The notes under the pieces were generated by a model. That model saw nothing but the letters and a program-made list of their open reading frames with translations. It made no database searches and was not told where the DNA came from. Positions 1-5,829 of a stretch of DNA of 9,752 bases are shown one piece after another. Origin of the DNA: Actinomycetota bacterium (lineage in GTDB: Bacteria; Actinomycetota; Thermoleophilia; Gaiellales; Gaiellaceae); NCBI GenBank assembly GCA_013813345.1, contig JACCRW010000331.1, positions 1-9,752 of the forward strand, written 5' to 3'. A program made the translations under genes and the position numbers. How positions within the stretch are numbered: the first letter of the stretch is position 1; the number at the start of each line of letters is the position of its first letter.

Positions 1-3
1 CCT

Positions 4-26
4 CGAGCAGCCCGTCCGACTGCTCG
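4..26. terminator. Inverted repeat downstream of the RHH gene, possible terminator
   Basis: CGAGCAG (4-10) and CTGCTCG (20-26) form a perfect 7-bp stem with a 9-base loop. The hairpin lies 23 bp past the leftward stop codon of the RHH gene, where a terminator would be expected. There is no T tract on either side, and whatever lies left of the window is unknown, so it could equally be part of a neighbouring gene. Confidence 0.3.
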
Positions 27-48
27 GATGGATCTAGCCCGCGTCCCC

Positions 49-456
49 TTATACCTCGATGATCGGGGTCTCTCCGAGGGAATCAAGGATGTCGATGTAG
101 GAGTCGAGAGTCAGATACCCCCGCAGCTCCTCGACCGGGTCTTCCACTACGAAGTACGAGCGTTTGTTGCCGTCGTACAGGATCACCCGCTCATCGTCAG
201 TCAAGTAGACCTCGACGTGCTTTGCGCCCTGAGATTCGAGAGCGAGGATCGCGCCCGCGACGCGGCCGATGTACGCCCGGCCATCCTTGTCCTCCAACTG
301 AAGTTCGTGGACCTCGCTCAACGCCAGCGCCTTCGTCACGGCTGCTCTCCTCTCGAGTTCGTTGACCACCGCGTCCCGGAGAAGACGCGATACAGGAAGC
401 TCGGCCGCCTTCGCCCGCTCCCCGATCTCGTCTGGCAGATAGACGGTGATGTTCAT
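49..456 (-). CDS. Ribbon-helix-helix DNA-binding protein, antitoxin/EXLDI-like
   Basis: A 135-residue protein. Residues 1-37 look like a ribbon-helix-helix (MetJ/Arc) module: a short beta strand (NITVYLP, 2-8), then two helices (roughly 9-18 and 22-37). Such dimers bind DNA through the strand and often repress their own gene, as in antitoxins. The rest (about 40-135) is an acidic alpha/beta region with VEVYLTDDERVILYDG near residues 80-95. The layout recalls the actinobacterial EXLDI proteins, which end in E-x-L-D-I; this one stops right after GluVal. That assignment is from memory and weak. No toxin partner is adjacent. The ATG is chosen because it begins the RHH strand and sits 8 bases after a -10 box, with no Shine-Dalgarno sequence. 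Two operator-like boxes upstream suggest autoregulation. The gene ends in TAA, unlike the TAG/TGA used by its neighbours, and is less GC-rich than they are. Confidence 0.8.
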   Translation of the reverse strand: MNITVYLPDEIGERAKAAELPVSRLLRDAVVNELERRAAVTKALALSEVHELQLEDKDGRAYIGRVAGAILALESQGAKHVEVYLTDDERVILYDGNKRSYFVVEDPVEELRGYLTLDSYIDILDSLGETPIIEV

Positions 457-464
457 ACAGGCGG

Positions 465-494
465 ACTCTAGCGTTTATACGTGTATCAAGTCAA
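465..494 (-). promoter_or_regulatory. Promoter of the RHH gene (TTGACT-18-TAGAGT)
   Basis: On the minus strand TTGACT (494-489) and TAGAGT (470-465) are separated by 18 bases, a good match to sigma70-type -35 and -10 elements. Only 8 bases separate the -10 from the ATG at 456, and there is no Shine-Dalgarno sequence, so transcription probably starts at or next to the start codon (leaderless mRNA). A TATAAA at 479-474 is an alternative -10 but has no -35 partner. Confidence 0.6.
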
Positions 495-506
495 ATACCC
501 GTGTAT
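477..506. promoter_or_regulatory. Tandem ATAC/GTAT operator-like boxes
   Basis: Two related imperfect palindromes flank and overlap the -35 box. ATACGTGTAT (477-486) has ATAC/GTAT arms with a 2-bp centre and lies in the promoter spacer. ATACCCGTGTAT (495-506) has the same arms with a 4-bp centre, directly upstream of the -35. On the minus strand both begin ATACACG, with starts 20 bp apart, about two helical turns. This is a plausible docking site for two RHH dimers of the downstream protein, which would then block RNA polymerase. Binding is inferred. Confidence 0.5.
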
Positions 507-710
507 TGCGAACGAAGACACTTCCGGCGTTTTGCACGGAACAGCAGGGGAGAGGGGGTCTACGGCGTTGAGTCAAGAAAGGCGACCAACGGCGGCTCCA
601 CTTCGCGGTTACTGGCGAGCTGACGATCTCGTAAGGATCGTGACCATCATTGTGGCGGGCTCCGACATGAAGCGGCTGCTCTGGGCAACGGTTCGACCTG
701 AGTGCCTCGA
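507..710. other. Non-coding, AT-richer spacer
   Basis: No convincing gene is seen here. Bases 481-540 are about 48% GC, against about 83% in a sample of the protease gene (3481-3540), so this is the least GC-rich stretch in the window. It contains a 6-bp inverted repeat (ACGATC 623-628, GATCGT 636-641, 7-base loop). A short rightward reading frame starting with GTG at 481 has no recognisable features. The composition suits a regulatory region or a boundary of acquired DNA. Confidence 0.5.
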
Positions 711-1031
711 CTAGCCGCGTCGCGCTCTCGCGTCCGCGCGCGTCTTCGCCCGGTGGCAGCGGCGGCAGCGAACGCGGGTGTTCTCGGGCTCATGGGTGCC
801 GCCGTCGGCAATCGGGATGACCGCGTCGAGCTCGAGCGGATTGTCGGGGGTGGGCGACTGGCCGCAGTCCTGGCAGCGGTTGCCTACCGCAGCCTTCGCC
901 TTCCGACGGGCGTGCGGGGACGGCCGGCTGCTCGAGCTCGGCGACGGCCGCTTCGCCGGCGTATGCCGGGAGCAGTACGACGATCCACGCACGAGCTGAC
1001 CGCAGCGCAGGCAGGGACGCAGAGCAGGCAT
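711..1031 (-). CDS. Short HNH-endonuclease-like protein lacking the first catalytic His
   Basis: A 106-residue protein counted from the ATG at 1031; a TTG at 1058 would add nine residues. An N-terminal zinc knuckle (C7, C10, C20, H23) is followed by a Ser/Pro/Arg linker (about 25-45) and an HNH/McrA-type beta-beta-alpha-metal domain (about 46-98). In that domain C53, C56, C89 and C92 form the structural zinc site, and N84 and H93 fit the N and last H of HNH. The segment that normally reads Asp-His (the general base) is LELDAVIP, with Ala70 in place of His, encoded by GCG. HNH proteins nick or cut DNA; this one may be inactive or bind only. The zinc pattern and high third-position GC show the frame is real. 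It overlaps the 3' part of the upstream frame, and both are read leftward. Its native substrate is unknown. Confidence 0.75.
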   Translation of the reverse strand: MPALRPCLRCGQLVRGSSYCSRHTPAKRPSPSSSSRPSPHARRKAKAAVGNRCQDCGQSPTPDNPLELDAVIPIADGGTHEPENTRVRCRRCHRAKTRADARARRG

Positions 1032-1617
1032 CACCGCCACCCATCCCACGCTCGTCAAGTGACCGCATCTTGCGTCTCTGGCGCTTCGTCAGATGCGGCG
1101 GAGGCCGCCCCAACAGGTCCCCAAACAGCGGATGCTTCCACCAACGGACCCTCTGCCCACCCTTGACACGACCCCTACTGCCGACAGCACGCTTACGTCT
1201 GAGCGGAGCGGTTAGAGCACGAATCTCGACGCCGAGCTTGTAGAGCTTGACGCGGAATCCTGAGACGCCTCGGCGGGTGTAGTGCTGTCGGTAGGAGCCT
1301 GCGTCCTCGATGATCCCGGCTGCGCGGAGTCGGCGGATCAGGTGGCGGGATCGCTTGATTCCGAATCGGTCGGAGCCGGTGAGCTTACGGGCGATGGCGG
1401 CGAACACTTCCTCGACAAGTGGGAAGCTCTCGCGGGGTGTGCTCGGCTGGACGGCGGTGGACCGGGCGGCGAGCAGGTGGCGAACAACGTCGAGCGCGAT
1501 CTTGCCGTCACGGTCGCGGAAGCCTTGCTTCTGCTCGCGGGTGAGAGGGAGCGGGATGCTGTGTCCGGGCTGGATCGCCGCGAGGACGGCCGCGCGGAGA
1601 GGCTTTACCGCGCTCAC
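790..1617 (-). CDS. Winged-helix-like DNA-binding protein, 3' end uncertain
   Basis: The frame is open for 275 codons, but only about the first 195 look genuine. Residues 60-125 resemble a winged helix: FAAIARKLTG, then a recognition-helix-like RSRHLIRRLRAAGIIED, then a YRQHYTRRG wing. A very basic stretch follows (about 136-190), including RVRWWKHPLFGD. From about residue 196 onward the frame runs antiregister across the HNH gene and reads as low-complexity sequence. The real protein probably ends near the HNH start: TGA stops lie in the third frame at about 1055-1053 and 1032-1030, so a single-base frameshift (in the genome or the assembly) is possible. The GTG start is preceded by a G-rich stretch (GGGCGGGGG) that may serve as ribosome binding site, and by an in-frame TGA ten codons upstream. 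The function is unknown; a DNA-linked role beside the HNH gene is likely. Confidence 0.55.
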   Translation of the reverse strand: MSAVKPLRAAVLAAIQPGHSIPLPLTREQKQGFRDRDGKIALDVVRHLLAARSTAVQPSTPRESFPLVEEVFAAIARKLTGSDRFGIKRSRHLIRRLRAAGIIEDAGSYRQHYTRRGVSGFRVKLYKLGVEIRALTAPLRRKRAVGSRGRVKGGQRVRWWKHPLFGDLLGRPPPHLTKRQRRKMRSLDERGMGGGDACSASLPALRSARAWIVVLLPAYAGEAAVAELEQPAVPARPSEGEGCGRQPLPGLRPVAHPRQSARARRGHPDCRRRHP

Positions 1618-1688
1618 GCCGCCCCCGCCCGAATCGGCCCCGGTTCACTGGCGGTCGATAGGCTCGCGCCGTCCGCACGTCGAGCGCG

Positions 1689-1695
1689 AAGGAAG
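1689..1695 (+). promoter_or_regulatory. Ribosome binding site of bcp
   Basis: AAGGAAG lies four bases before the ATG at 1700 and fixes that start. The frame is open further upstream, but there it runs over the oppositely oriented winged-helix gene. A possible -10 (TAGGCT, 1659-1664) would give a leader of about 30 bases, in contrast to the apparently leaderless genes elsewhere in the window. No good -35 is seen. Confidence 0.5.
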
Positions 1696-1699
1696 AAGC

Positions 1700-2155
1700 A
1701 TGGTGGAGGAAGGCCAGCCGGCCCCCGAGTTCGAGCTCGCGACCGACTCGGGCGAGCGAGTCCGTCTGTCGTCGCTTCGAGGGAAGCCGGTCGTACTGTT
1801 CTTTTACCCGAAGGACGACACGCCCGGCTGCACCGCTCAGGCGTGCGGGATCCGGGACGCCTGGGGTGAGTTCGAGCGGGCCGGTGCGGTGGTGCTCGGG
1901 GTCAGTCCCGACGGCGAGGCCTCGCATGCGAAGTTCAAGAAGAAGTACGACCTTCCGTTCACGCTCCTCGCCGACGCGGAGCACGCGACGGCCGAGGACT
2001 ACGGCGTCTGGGCTGAGAAGACGTACGCCGGCAAGAGCTACATGGGCGTCGAGCGCTCGACCTTCGTGATCGATGCCGAGGGCACCGTCGCGAAGATCAT
2101 GCGCAAGATCAAGCCGGACACCCACGCCGATGACGTGCTTGCCGCTTTGCGCTGA
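1700..2155 (+). CDS. bcp: Thioredoxin-dependent thiol peroxidase (Bcp/PrxQ peroxiredoxin)
   Basis: A 151-residue cytoplasmic peroxiredoxin, the usual length for Bcp/PrxQ. It reduces hydrogen peroxide and organic hydroperoxides, with electrons coming from thioredoxin. The AhpC/TSA thioredoxin fold is complete: an N-terminal GQPAPEFEL, FFYPKDDTPGCTAQACGIRD with peroxidatic Cys44 and the resolving Cys five residues later (Cys49) as in atypical 2-Cys BcpA/PrxQ, then GVSPD, LPFTLLAD and a late ERSTFVIDAEG strand. The ATG follows a good AAGGAAG ribosome site; the longer open frame upstream is antisense to another gene. It is divergent from the winged-helix gene (82 bp apart) and converges on the pentapeptide-repeat gene with 12 bp between stop codons. 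No OxyR-like site is recognisable. Confidence 0.95.
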   Translation: MVEEGQPAPEFELATDSGERVRLSSLRGKPVVLFFYPKDDTPGCTAQACGIRDAWGEFERAGAVVLGVSPDGEASHAKFKKKYDLPFTLLADAEHATAEDYGVWAEKTYAGKSYMGVERSTFVIDAEGTVAKIMRKIKPDTHADDVLAALR

Positions 2156-2169
2156 AGCGCTCGGGCGCT
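2156..2169. terminator. Small hairpin between convergent genes
   Basis: AGCGC (2156-2160), loop TCGG (2161-2164), GCGCT (2165-2169): a 5-bp GC stem with a stable-type tetraloop, filling the 12-bp gap between the bcp stop and the pentapeptide gene stop. It could act as a weak bidirectional terminator. The AGCGC arm can alternatively pair with GCGCT at 2149-2153. There is no T tract, so function is uncertain. Confidence 0.35.
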
Positions 2170-2824
2170 AGTCGATCACGGTGATCCCGATCGCCGTCGC
2201 CAGCTGGTCGGCAACTTGGATCACCTCGTGCCACGGCATGCGAGCGCCACGGAGCCCCTCGATCCCCTGGAGGTCGGCGAGCTCGCAGTCGCGGAGCTCG
2301 CAGCGCTCGCAGGTCGCGTCGACGAAGCTCGCACGGGCCAGATTGCAGCGCTCGAAGCGCACCGAGACGAGCGCGGCGCCGAGAAAGTCCGCCTCCTCGA
2401 GCCGGCAATCGCGGAAGACGACCCGCTCCAGCTTCGCGAACCGAAAGGTGGCGAGGTCGAGCCGCGCGTCGGCGAAGACGACGTCCTTGAGCACGGCCTC
2501 GGTGAAGTCGACGCCGGTCGCTCGGAGCTCCTGCGCCTCGACGCGAGTGAGCGTTCCGCGCGCGGCGCGCAGGTTCGCCCAGCTGCCGCCGGCGACGATC
2601 GCGTCCGTCACCGTCACCCCGGGCGCCTCGGTTCCGGTGAGGTCGAGGTTGGTCAGGCGAACGTCCTGAAGCCGGAGGTCAGCCGCAGCGCGCTCGGAGA
2701 GATCGCCTCCGAGCGCGGCCTCGTCGACCCGGAGGCCGATCAGCCGCTCGTCGGCGAGATCGCGCTCCGCGAGCTCCTCGGAGACGTCCGGCCGCTTCGG
2801 CTCGAGTGGCGGCAGCAACGTCAC
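2168..2824 (-). CDS. Pentapeptide-repeat protein
   Basis: A 218-residue protein whose residues 104-187 form a very regular right-handed quadrilateral beta-helix. A Phe recurs exactly every ten residues (107, 117, 127, 137, 147, 157, 167; Leu at 177), with A/C-D/N-L/F pentads between, for example FADARLDLATF and FRDCRLEEADF. A looser repeat zone spans about 40-103. The N-terminus is acidic and has no signal peptide, and a C-terminal helix (about 197-212) probably caps or dimerises the helix. Some relatives (MfpA, Qnr) mimic DNA and protect gyrase, but most have no known role, and this one cannot be assigned. The GTG start is supported by a TAGGAT box 8 bases upstream. The gene is divergent from the tRNA-Leu gene (44 bp apart) and converges with bcp. 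Confidence 0.9.
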   Translation of the reverse strand: MTLLPPLEPKRPDVSEELAERDLADERLIGLRVDEAALGGDLSERAAADLRLQDVRLTNLDLTGTEAPGVTVTDAIVAGGSWANLRAARGTLTRVEAQELRATGVDFTEAVLKDVVFADARLDLATFRFAKLERVVFRDCRLEEADFLGAALVSVRFERCNLARASFVDATCERCELRDCELADLQGIEGLRGARMPWHEVIQVADQLATAIGITVID

Positions 2825-2832
2825 GAGCCGCG

Positions 2833-2838
2833 ATCCTA
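2833..2838 (-). promoter_or_regulatory. Likely -10 box of the pentapeptide gene
   Basis: On the minus strand TAGGAT ends 8 bases before the GTG start at 2824, a leaderless-type spacing. A poor -35 (GACAGT, 2861-2856) lies 17 bases upstream and overlaps the tRNA promoter on the other strand, so the two divergent promoters share DNA. The AGGA within this box could instead act as a weak ribosome site. Confidence 0.45.
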
Positions 2839-2852
2839 GAGCGAGCCGCCGC

Positions 2853-2858
2853 TAGACT
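2853..2858 (+). promoter_or_regulatory. Likely -10 box of tRNA-Leu
   Basis: TAGACT ends 10 bases before the first tRNA base (2869), giving a 5' leader of only a few bases. No convincing -35 is seen; its expected position falls on the -10 of the divergent pentapeptide gene. Confidence 0.45.
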
Positions 2859-2868
2859 GTCGGCCCAC

Positions 2869-2952
2869 GCGGATGTGGCGGAATTGGTAGACGCGCACGG
2901 TTCAGGTCCGTGTGCCTTTCGGGGCGTGGAGGTTCAAGTCCTCTCATCCGCA
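2869..2952 (+). tRNA. tRNA-Leu (anticodon CAG)
   Basis: An 84-base class II tRNA that delivers leucine to CUG codons, the main Leu codon in GC-rich genomes. The acceptor stem is GCGGATG (2869-2875) with CATCCGC (2945-2951), discriminator A at 2952. The D stem is GCG/CGC around a GGTAG loop. The anticodon stem CACGG/CCGTG carries the loop TTCAGGT (2901-2907) with CAG at 2903-2905. A long variable arm follows (TGCCTTTCGGGGCGT), then the T stem GGAGG/CCTCT with loop TTCAAGT. One G-U pair is seen in the T stem. CCA is not encoded (CTC follows), so a CCA-adding enzyme is needed. Confidence 0.97.
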
Positions 2953-3054
2953 CTCGTGCTTCGCTTCCTCGATCAGCTCTGGCGCCGGATCGTCCTCGCG
3001 CTGACGACGCGGCGCGACTGAGCGCCGCTTAACGTCGCCTTCACAGGCCGCGGC

Positions 3055-3060
3055 TACCCT
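3055..3060 (+). promoter_or_regulatory. Possible -10 box of the protease gene
   Basis: TACCCT ends 9 bases before the ATG at 3070, a spacing that would give a leaderless or near-leaderless mRNA. No clear -35 is found at 16-18 bases; TTAACG (3029-3034) is 20 bases away. The stretch between tRNA end and gene start (2953-3069) holds nothing else recognisable, and co-transcription from the tRNA promoter is also possible. Confidence 0.35.
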
Positions 3061-3069
3061 GGACGACCG

Positions 3070-5532
3070 ATGCGCCGGGTTGCCATTCTCCTGCCTCTGC
3101 TGCTCGTCGCGCTCGTCACGTCGGCGGGTGCAGCACGCCAAGGAGCGAGCACCGGGCCGCTCGTCGAGGTCGTCGTCGCGCTCGAGGCCGAGCCGCTCGC
3201 AGTCGCCCGTCCCGGCCGGACACTCGCGGCGACGGGCGGCCGGCGCCTCAGTCTGAGCACCGCGACTTCCCGCTCGTATCTGCGCACGCTCGCCGCCTCG
3301 CAGCAGGCGCTGCAGACCAGGATCGAGGACGCTCTTCCGCAAGCGGAGATCCGCTGGCGCTACCGCATCGTCGCGAATGCGCTCGCGGTCGTCGTCCCGC
3401 GCGACCAGGTCGACCGGCTCGCGTCGATGCCGGGCGTCGAGCGCATCTATCCAAGCGTCCGCTATTCGCCGCTCCTCGACCGCGGTCCGCAGCAGATCGG
3501 CGCGCCCGCGCTTTGGGGCCCCGCGCTCGCGAGCGCCGGCCAGGGGATCAAGATCGGGATCATCGACGAGGGGATCGACCAGACCCATCCCTTCTTTGAT
3601 CCCGCCGGCTATACGATGCCCGCCGGGTATCCCAAGGGACAGGCGGCGTTCACGAACGCGAAGGTGATCGTCGCGCGCGCCTTCCCGCCCGCGCGGCCCG
3701 CCTGGAAGCATGCGGCAAAGCCGTTCGATCCCGAGTTCTCCTCGCACGGAACCCACGTCGCGGGCATCGCTGCGGGGAACGCGAACACGCTCGCCGAGGG
3801 CCGGCGGATCTCCGGGGTCGCCCCGAGGGCGTACCTCGGCAACTACAAGGCGCTGACGATTCCGACCGACGCCGACGTCGGCCTCGACGGCAACTCGCCC
3901 GAGCTCGTCGCCGCGATCGAGGCGGCCGTCGCCGACGGGATGGACGTGATCAACCTCTCGCTCGGCGAGCCCGAGATCGAGCCGTCGCGCGACATCGTCG
4001 TCGCCGCGCTCTCGGCCGCGGCTCGGGCCGGCGTCGTCCCGGTCGTCTCGGCAGGGAACGATTTCGCGGACTTCGGCAACGGCTCGGTCGCCTCGCCCGG
4101 CTCGACCCCCGAGGCGATCACCGTCGGCGCCGTCACGACCACGCGTAGCGGCCCCACCAACGTGATCGCCGGCTTCTCCGCGGGTGGCCCGACGCCGCTC
4201 ACGCTCCAGCTCAAGCCCGAGGTGAGCGCGCCGGGCGTCTCGATTCTCTCGGCCGCGCCCGGTCGGCGCTTCGCCACGCTTTCGGGAACGAGCATGGCGG
4301 CGCCGCACGTCGCCGGCGCGGTCGCGCTCCTCCGCCAGCGGCATCCCTCGTGGACACCCGCACAGGTGAAGGCCGCGCTCGCGCTAACCGGCGACCGCGC
4401 GTTCGTCGACGACAGCCGAACGGTCGAGGCACCGACGAACCGCGAAGGCGGCGGCGTCGTCAACCTCCGGCGGGCCGATGCGCCGCTCCTCTTCGCCACA
4501 CCCGTCGCGCTCTCGTTCGGGCTCGTGCCGCGCGGCGCGACGCTCACGAGGTCGATTTCGCTGACCGACGCCGGCGGCGGTGCGGGTGAGTGGGCCGCGA
4601 CCGTCGAGCACCAGACGGGCGCGGTCGGCGTCACGGTCACCGTGCCGGCCTCCGTGGCGGTGCCGGGAGCGCTACCGGTGAGCCTGACGACCGCGGCGAA
4701 CGCGCCGGACTCGGAGCTCTCGGGCTTCGTCGTCCTCACCCGAGGAGCCGAGCGCCGGCGGATTCCGTTCTGGCTCCGCAGCTCGGCGCCCGCGCTCGGC
4801 GGCGCGAGGTCGACGCCGCTCGTCAAGCCGGGGCTCCACAAGGCGACGACCCGCGGCGGCAGCTCCCTCGTCGCGCGCTACCGGTATCCGGAGAGCCCCG
4901 AGGGCAAGGGCTTCGAGACGAACCTCACCGGCCCCGAGCGGGTCTTTCGCGTCAACGTGGGCCGGCCGGTCGCGAACGTCGGCGTCGTCGTCACCTCGCG
5001 CGCTCGCGGGGTGCGGGTCGAGCCGCGAGTCGTCTCTGCCGGGAACGAGAACCGGCTCACCGGCTATGCCGCGCTTCCGTTCAACCTGAACCCGTACCTG
5101 CGGACATTCGAGGAGCCGGTGCTCGCGGCCGGGATCCTGCGACCCGCTCGAGGTGCGTACGACATCGTCTTCGACAGCCACAGCGCGACGAGCGCGGGCG
5201 CCTTCGCATTCCGCTACTGGGTGAACGACGTGACGCCGCCTCGTCTCGCCTTCCGGACGCGGGTCGTCGCGCGCGGCGCTCTGCTCGCGATTGGCGCGAC
5301 CGATGTCGGTGCGGGAGTCGACGCGAGCTCGCTCGTCCTCCGGATCGACGGCCGCGAACGCGGCGCTCGGGTCTCCGGAGGAGCGATCAGGATCCCGACC
5401 GGTGGCCTTGCCCGGGGCCGCCATTCGCTCGTCCTCCAGCTCTCGGACTACCAGGAGACGCGGAACAACGAGAACGTCCTGCGGATCCTCCCGAACACGG
5501 CGTTCCTGCGCACCAGCTTCACCGTCCGCTAG
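3070..5532 (+). CDS. Secreted subtilisin-family (S8) serine protease with C-terminal beta domains
   Basis: An 820-residue exported endopeptidase precursor. Residues 1-22 are a Sec signal peptide (RR, a Leu-rich core, AGA cleavage site). Residues about 30-130 resemble an I9-type inhibitory propeptide, ending in MPGVERIYPSV. The catalytic domain (about 145-470) has the full triad: Asp166 in IGIIDEGID, His226 in SSHGTHVAG and Ser408 in GTSMAAPHVAG, with oxyanion Asn330 in SAGN. After Asp166 comes Glu where most relatives have Ser or Thr. Residues about 470-575 form a first beta-sandwich (SFGLVPRGATLTRSISLTD). The region about 576-820 holds at least one more Ig-like domain, beginning around VTPPRLAF. 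No LPxTG motif, membrane anchor or dockerin is seen, so it is probably released. The ATG directly precedes the signal peptide. Its stop codon overlaps that of the convergent membrane-protein gene in one CTAG. Substrate unknown. Confidence 0.95.
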   Translation: MRRVAILLPLLLVALVTSAGAARQGASTGPLVEVVVALEAEPLAVARPGRTLAATGGRRLSLSTATSRSYLRTLAASQQALQTRIEDALPQAEIRWRYRIVANALAVVVPRDQVDRLASMPGVERIYPSVRYSPLLDRGPQQIGAPALWGPALASAGQGIKIGIIDEGIDQTHPFFDPAGYTMPAGYPKGQAAFTNAKVIVARAFPPARPAWKHAAKPFDPEFSSHGTHVAGIAAGNANTLAEGRRISGVAPRAYLGNYKALTIPTDADVGLDGNSPELVAAIEAAVADGMDVINLSLGEPEIEPSRDIVVAALSAAARAGVVPVVSAGNDFADFGNGSVASPGSTPEAITVGAVTTTRSGPTNVIAGFSAGGPTPLTLQLKPEVSAPGVSILSAAPGRRFATLSGTSMAAPHVAGAVALLRQRHPSWTPAQVKAALALTGDRAFVDDSRTVEAPTNREGGGVVNLRRADAPLLFATPVALSFGLVPRGATLTRSISLTDAGGGAGEWAATVEHQTGAVGVTVTVPASVAVPGALPVSLTTAANAPDSELSGFVVLTRGAERRRIPFWLRSSAPALGGARSTPLVKPGLHKATTRGGSSLVARYRYPESPEGKGFETNLTGPERVFRVNVGRPVANVGVVVTSRARGVRVEPRVVSAGNENRLTGYAALPFNLNPYLRTFEEPVLAAGILRPARGAYDIVFDSHSATSAGAFAFRYWVNDVTPPRLAFRTRVVARGALLAIGATDVGAGVDASSLVLRIDGRERGARVSGGAIRIPTGGLARGRHSLVLQLSDYQETRNNENVLRILPNTAFLRTSFTVR

Positions 5533-5792
5533 CGGCGGCGGCGGTCCTTTTCCTCGATCGTCGGTAAGTCGGCGAGGTCGCGCTGAACGCTCTCGGCGAA
5601 CTCCTCGCTCTCGGAGCGGATCAGCGTCAGGTTCGCCTTCCGCTTCTGACGGGCGCGGGCTTCGCGAGCCTCCGAGCCCAGCCTGCCGAGACCGGGCTGT
5701 CCGGAGCCGCGGGCGCCGACGAGACGCTGCCACTCGGCGCCGGCGAGGACGACGAGCGCGAGTGCGAGCAGTACGAGGTAGGGCCAGCTCAC
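5529..5792 (-). CDS. Small single-span membrane protein, function unknown
   Basis: An 87-residue protein with one N-terminal transmembrane helix (about 3-19, YLVLLALALVVLAGAEW) and a charged, probably helical tail containing AREARARQKRKANL (about 43-56) and an acidic ESEEFAESVQRDLADL (about 60-75), ending in KDRRRR. The short, weakly charged N-terminus before the span suggests the basic tail stays in the cytoplasm. No family is recognised; the role is unknown. The GTG start is chosen because it opens the hydrophobic helix and lies 6 bases after a TAGACT box. The last codon positions overlap the protease stop codon. High third-position GC supports real coding. Confidence 0.75.
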   Translation of the reverse strand: MSWPYLVLLALALVVLAGAEWQRLVGARGSGQPGLGRLGSEAREARARQKRKANLTLIRSESEEFAESVQRDLADLPTIEEKDRRRR

Positions 5793-5798
5793 GGCGTC

Positions 5799-5804
5799 AG
5801 TCTA
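5799..5804 (-). promoter_or_regulatory. Likely -10 box of the small membrane protein gene
   Basis: On the minus strand TAGACT ends 6 bases before the GTG at 5792, the spacing of a leaderless promoter, and no Shine-Dalgarno sequence is present. The same hexamer precedes the tRNA. No good -35 is visible 16-18 bases upstream. Confidence 0.5.
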
Positions 5805-5829
5805 TCGCGGCGCGATTCCCGCTTACCAA

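Noticed and set aside
49..456. Toxin-antitoxin pair
   Set aside because: The RHH protein could be an antitoxin, but no toxin-like gene lies next to it within the window; the left side is cut off 48 bp past its stop.
680..706. tRNA T-arm-like GGTTCGACC string, considered as a tRNA remnant or attachment site
   Set aside because: The flanking bases do not pair as a T stem, no acceptor or anticodon arm can be built, and no matching repeat is seen elsewhere in the window.
481..714. A 77-codon rightward frame starting at GTG 481
   Set aside because: No motif, no ribosome site, AT-rich start over the operator boxes; judged non-coding.
1..1617. Integrative element carrying the RHH, HNH and winged-helix genes
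   Set aside because: Composition and gene types hint at acquired DNA, but there is no integrase, relaxase, direct repeat or attachment site in the window, so no element is called.
1310..1699. Upstream extension of the peroxiredoxin frame
   Set aside because: This part is antisense to the winged-helix gene; the ribosome site at 1689-1695 and the family length place the start at 1700.
2944..4344. A 466-codon leftward open frame antisense to the protease gene
   Set aside because: It reads as Arg/Asp/Gly-rich low-complexity sequence without motifs and mirrors the strong codon bias of the real protease on the other strand; it also runs into the tRNA.
4590..5733. Long open frames on both strands over the 3' half of the protease and the small membrane gene
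   Set aside because: Shadow frames of GC-rich coding DNA; the protease frame continues in register through the region with recognisable beta-domain sequence.
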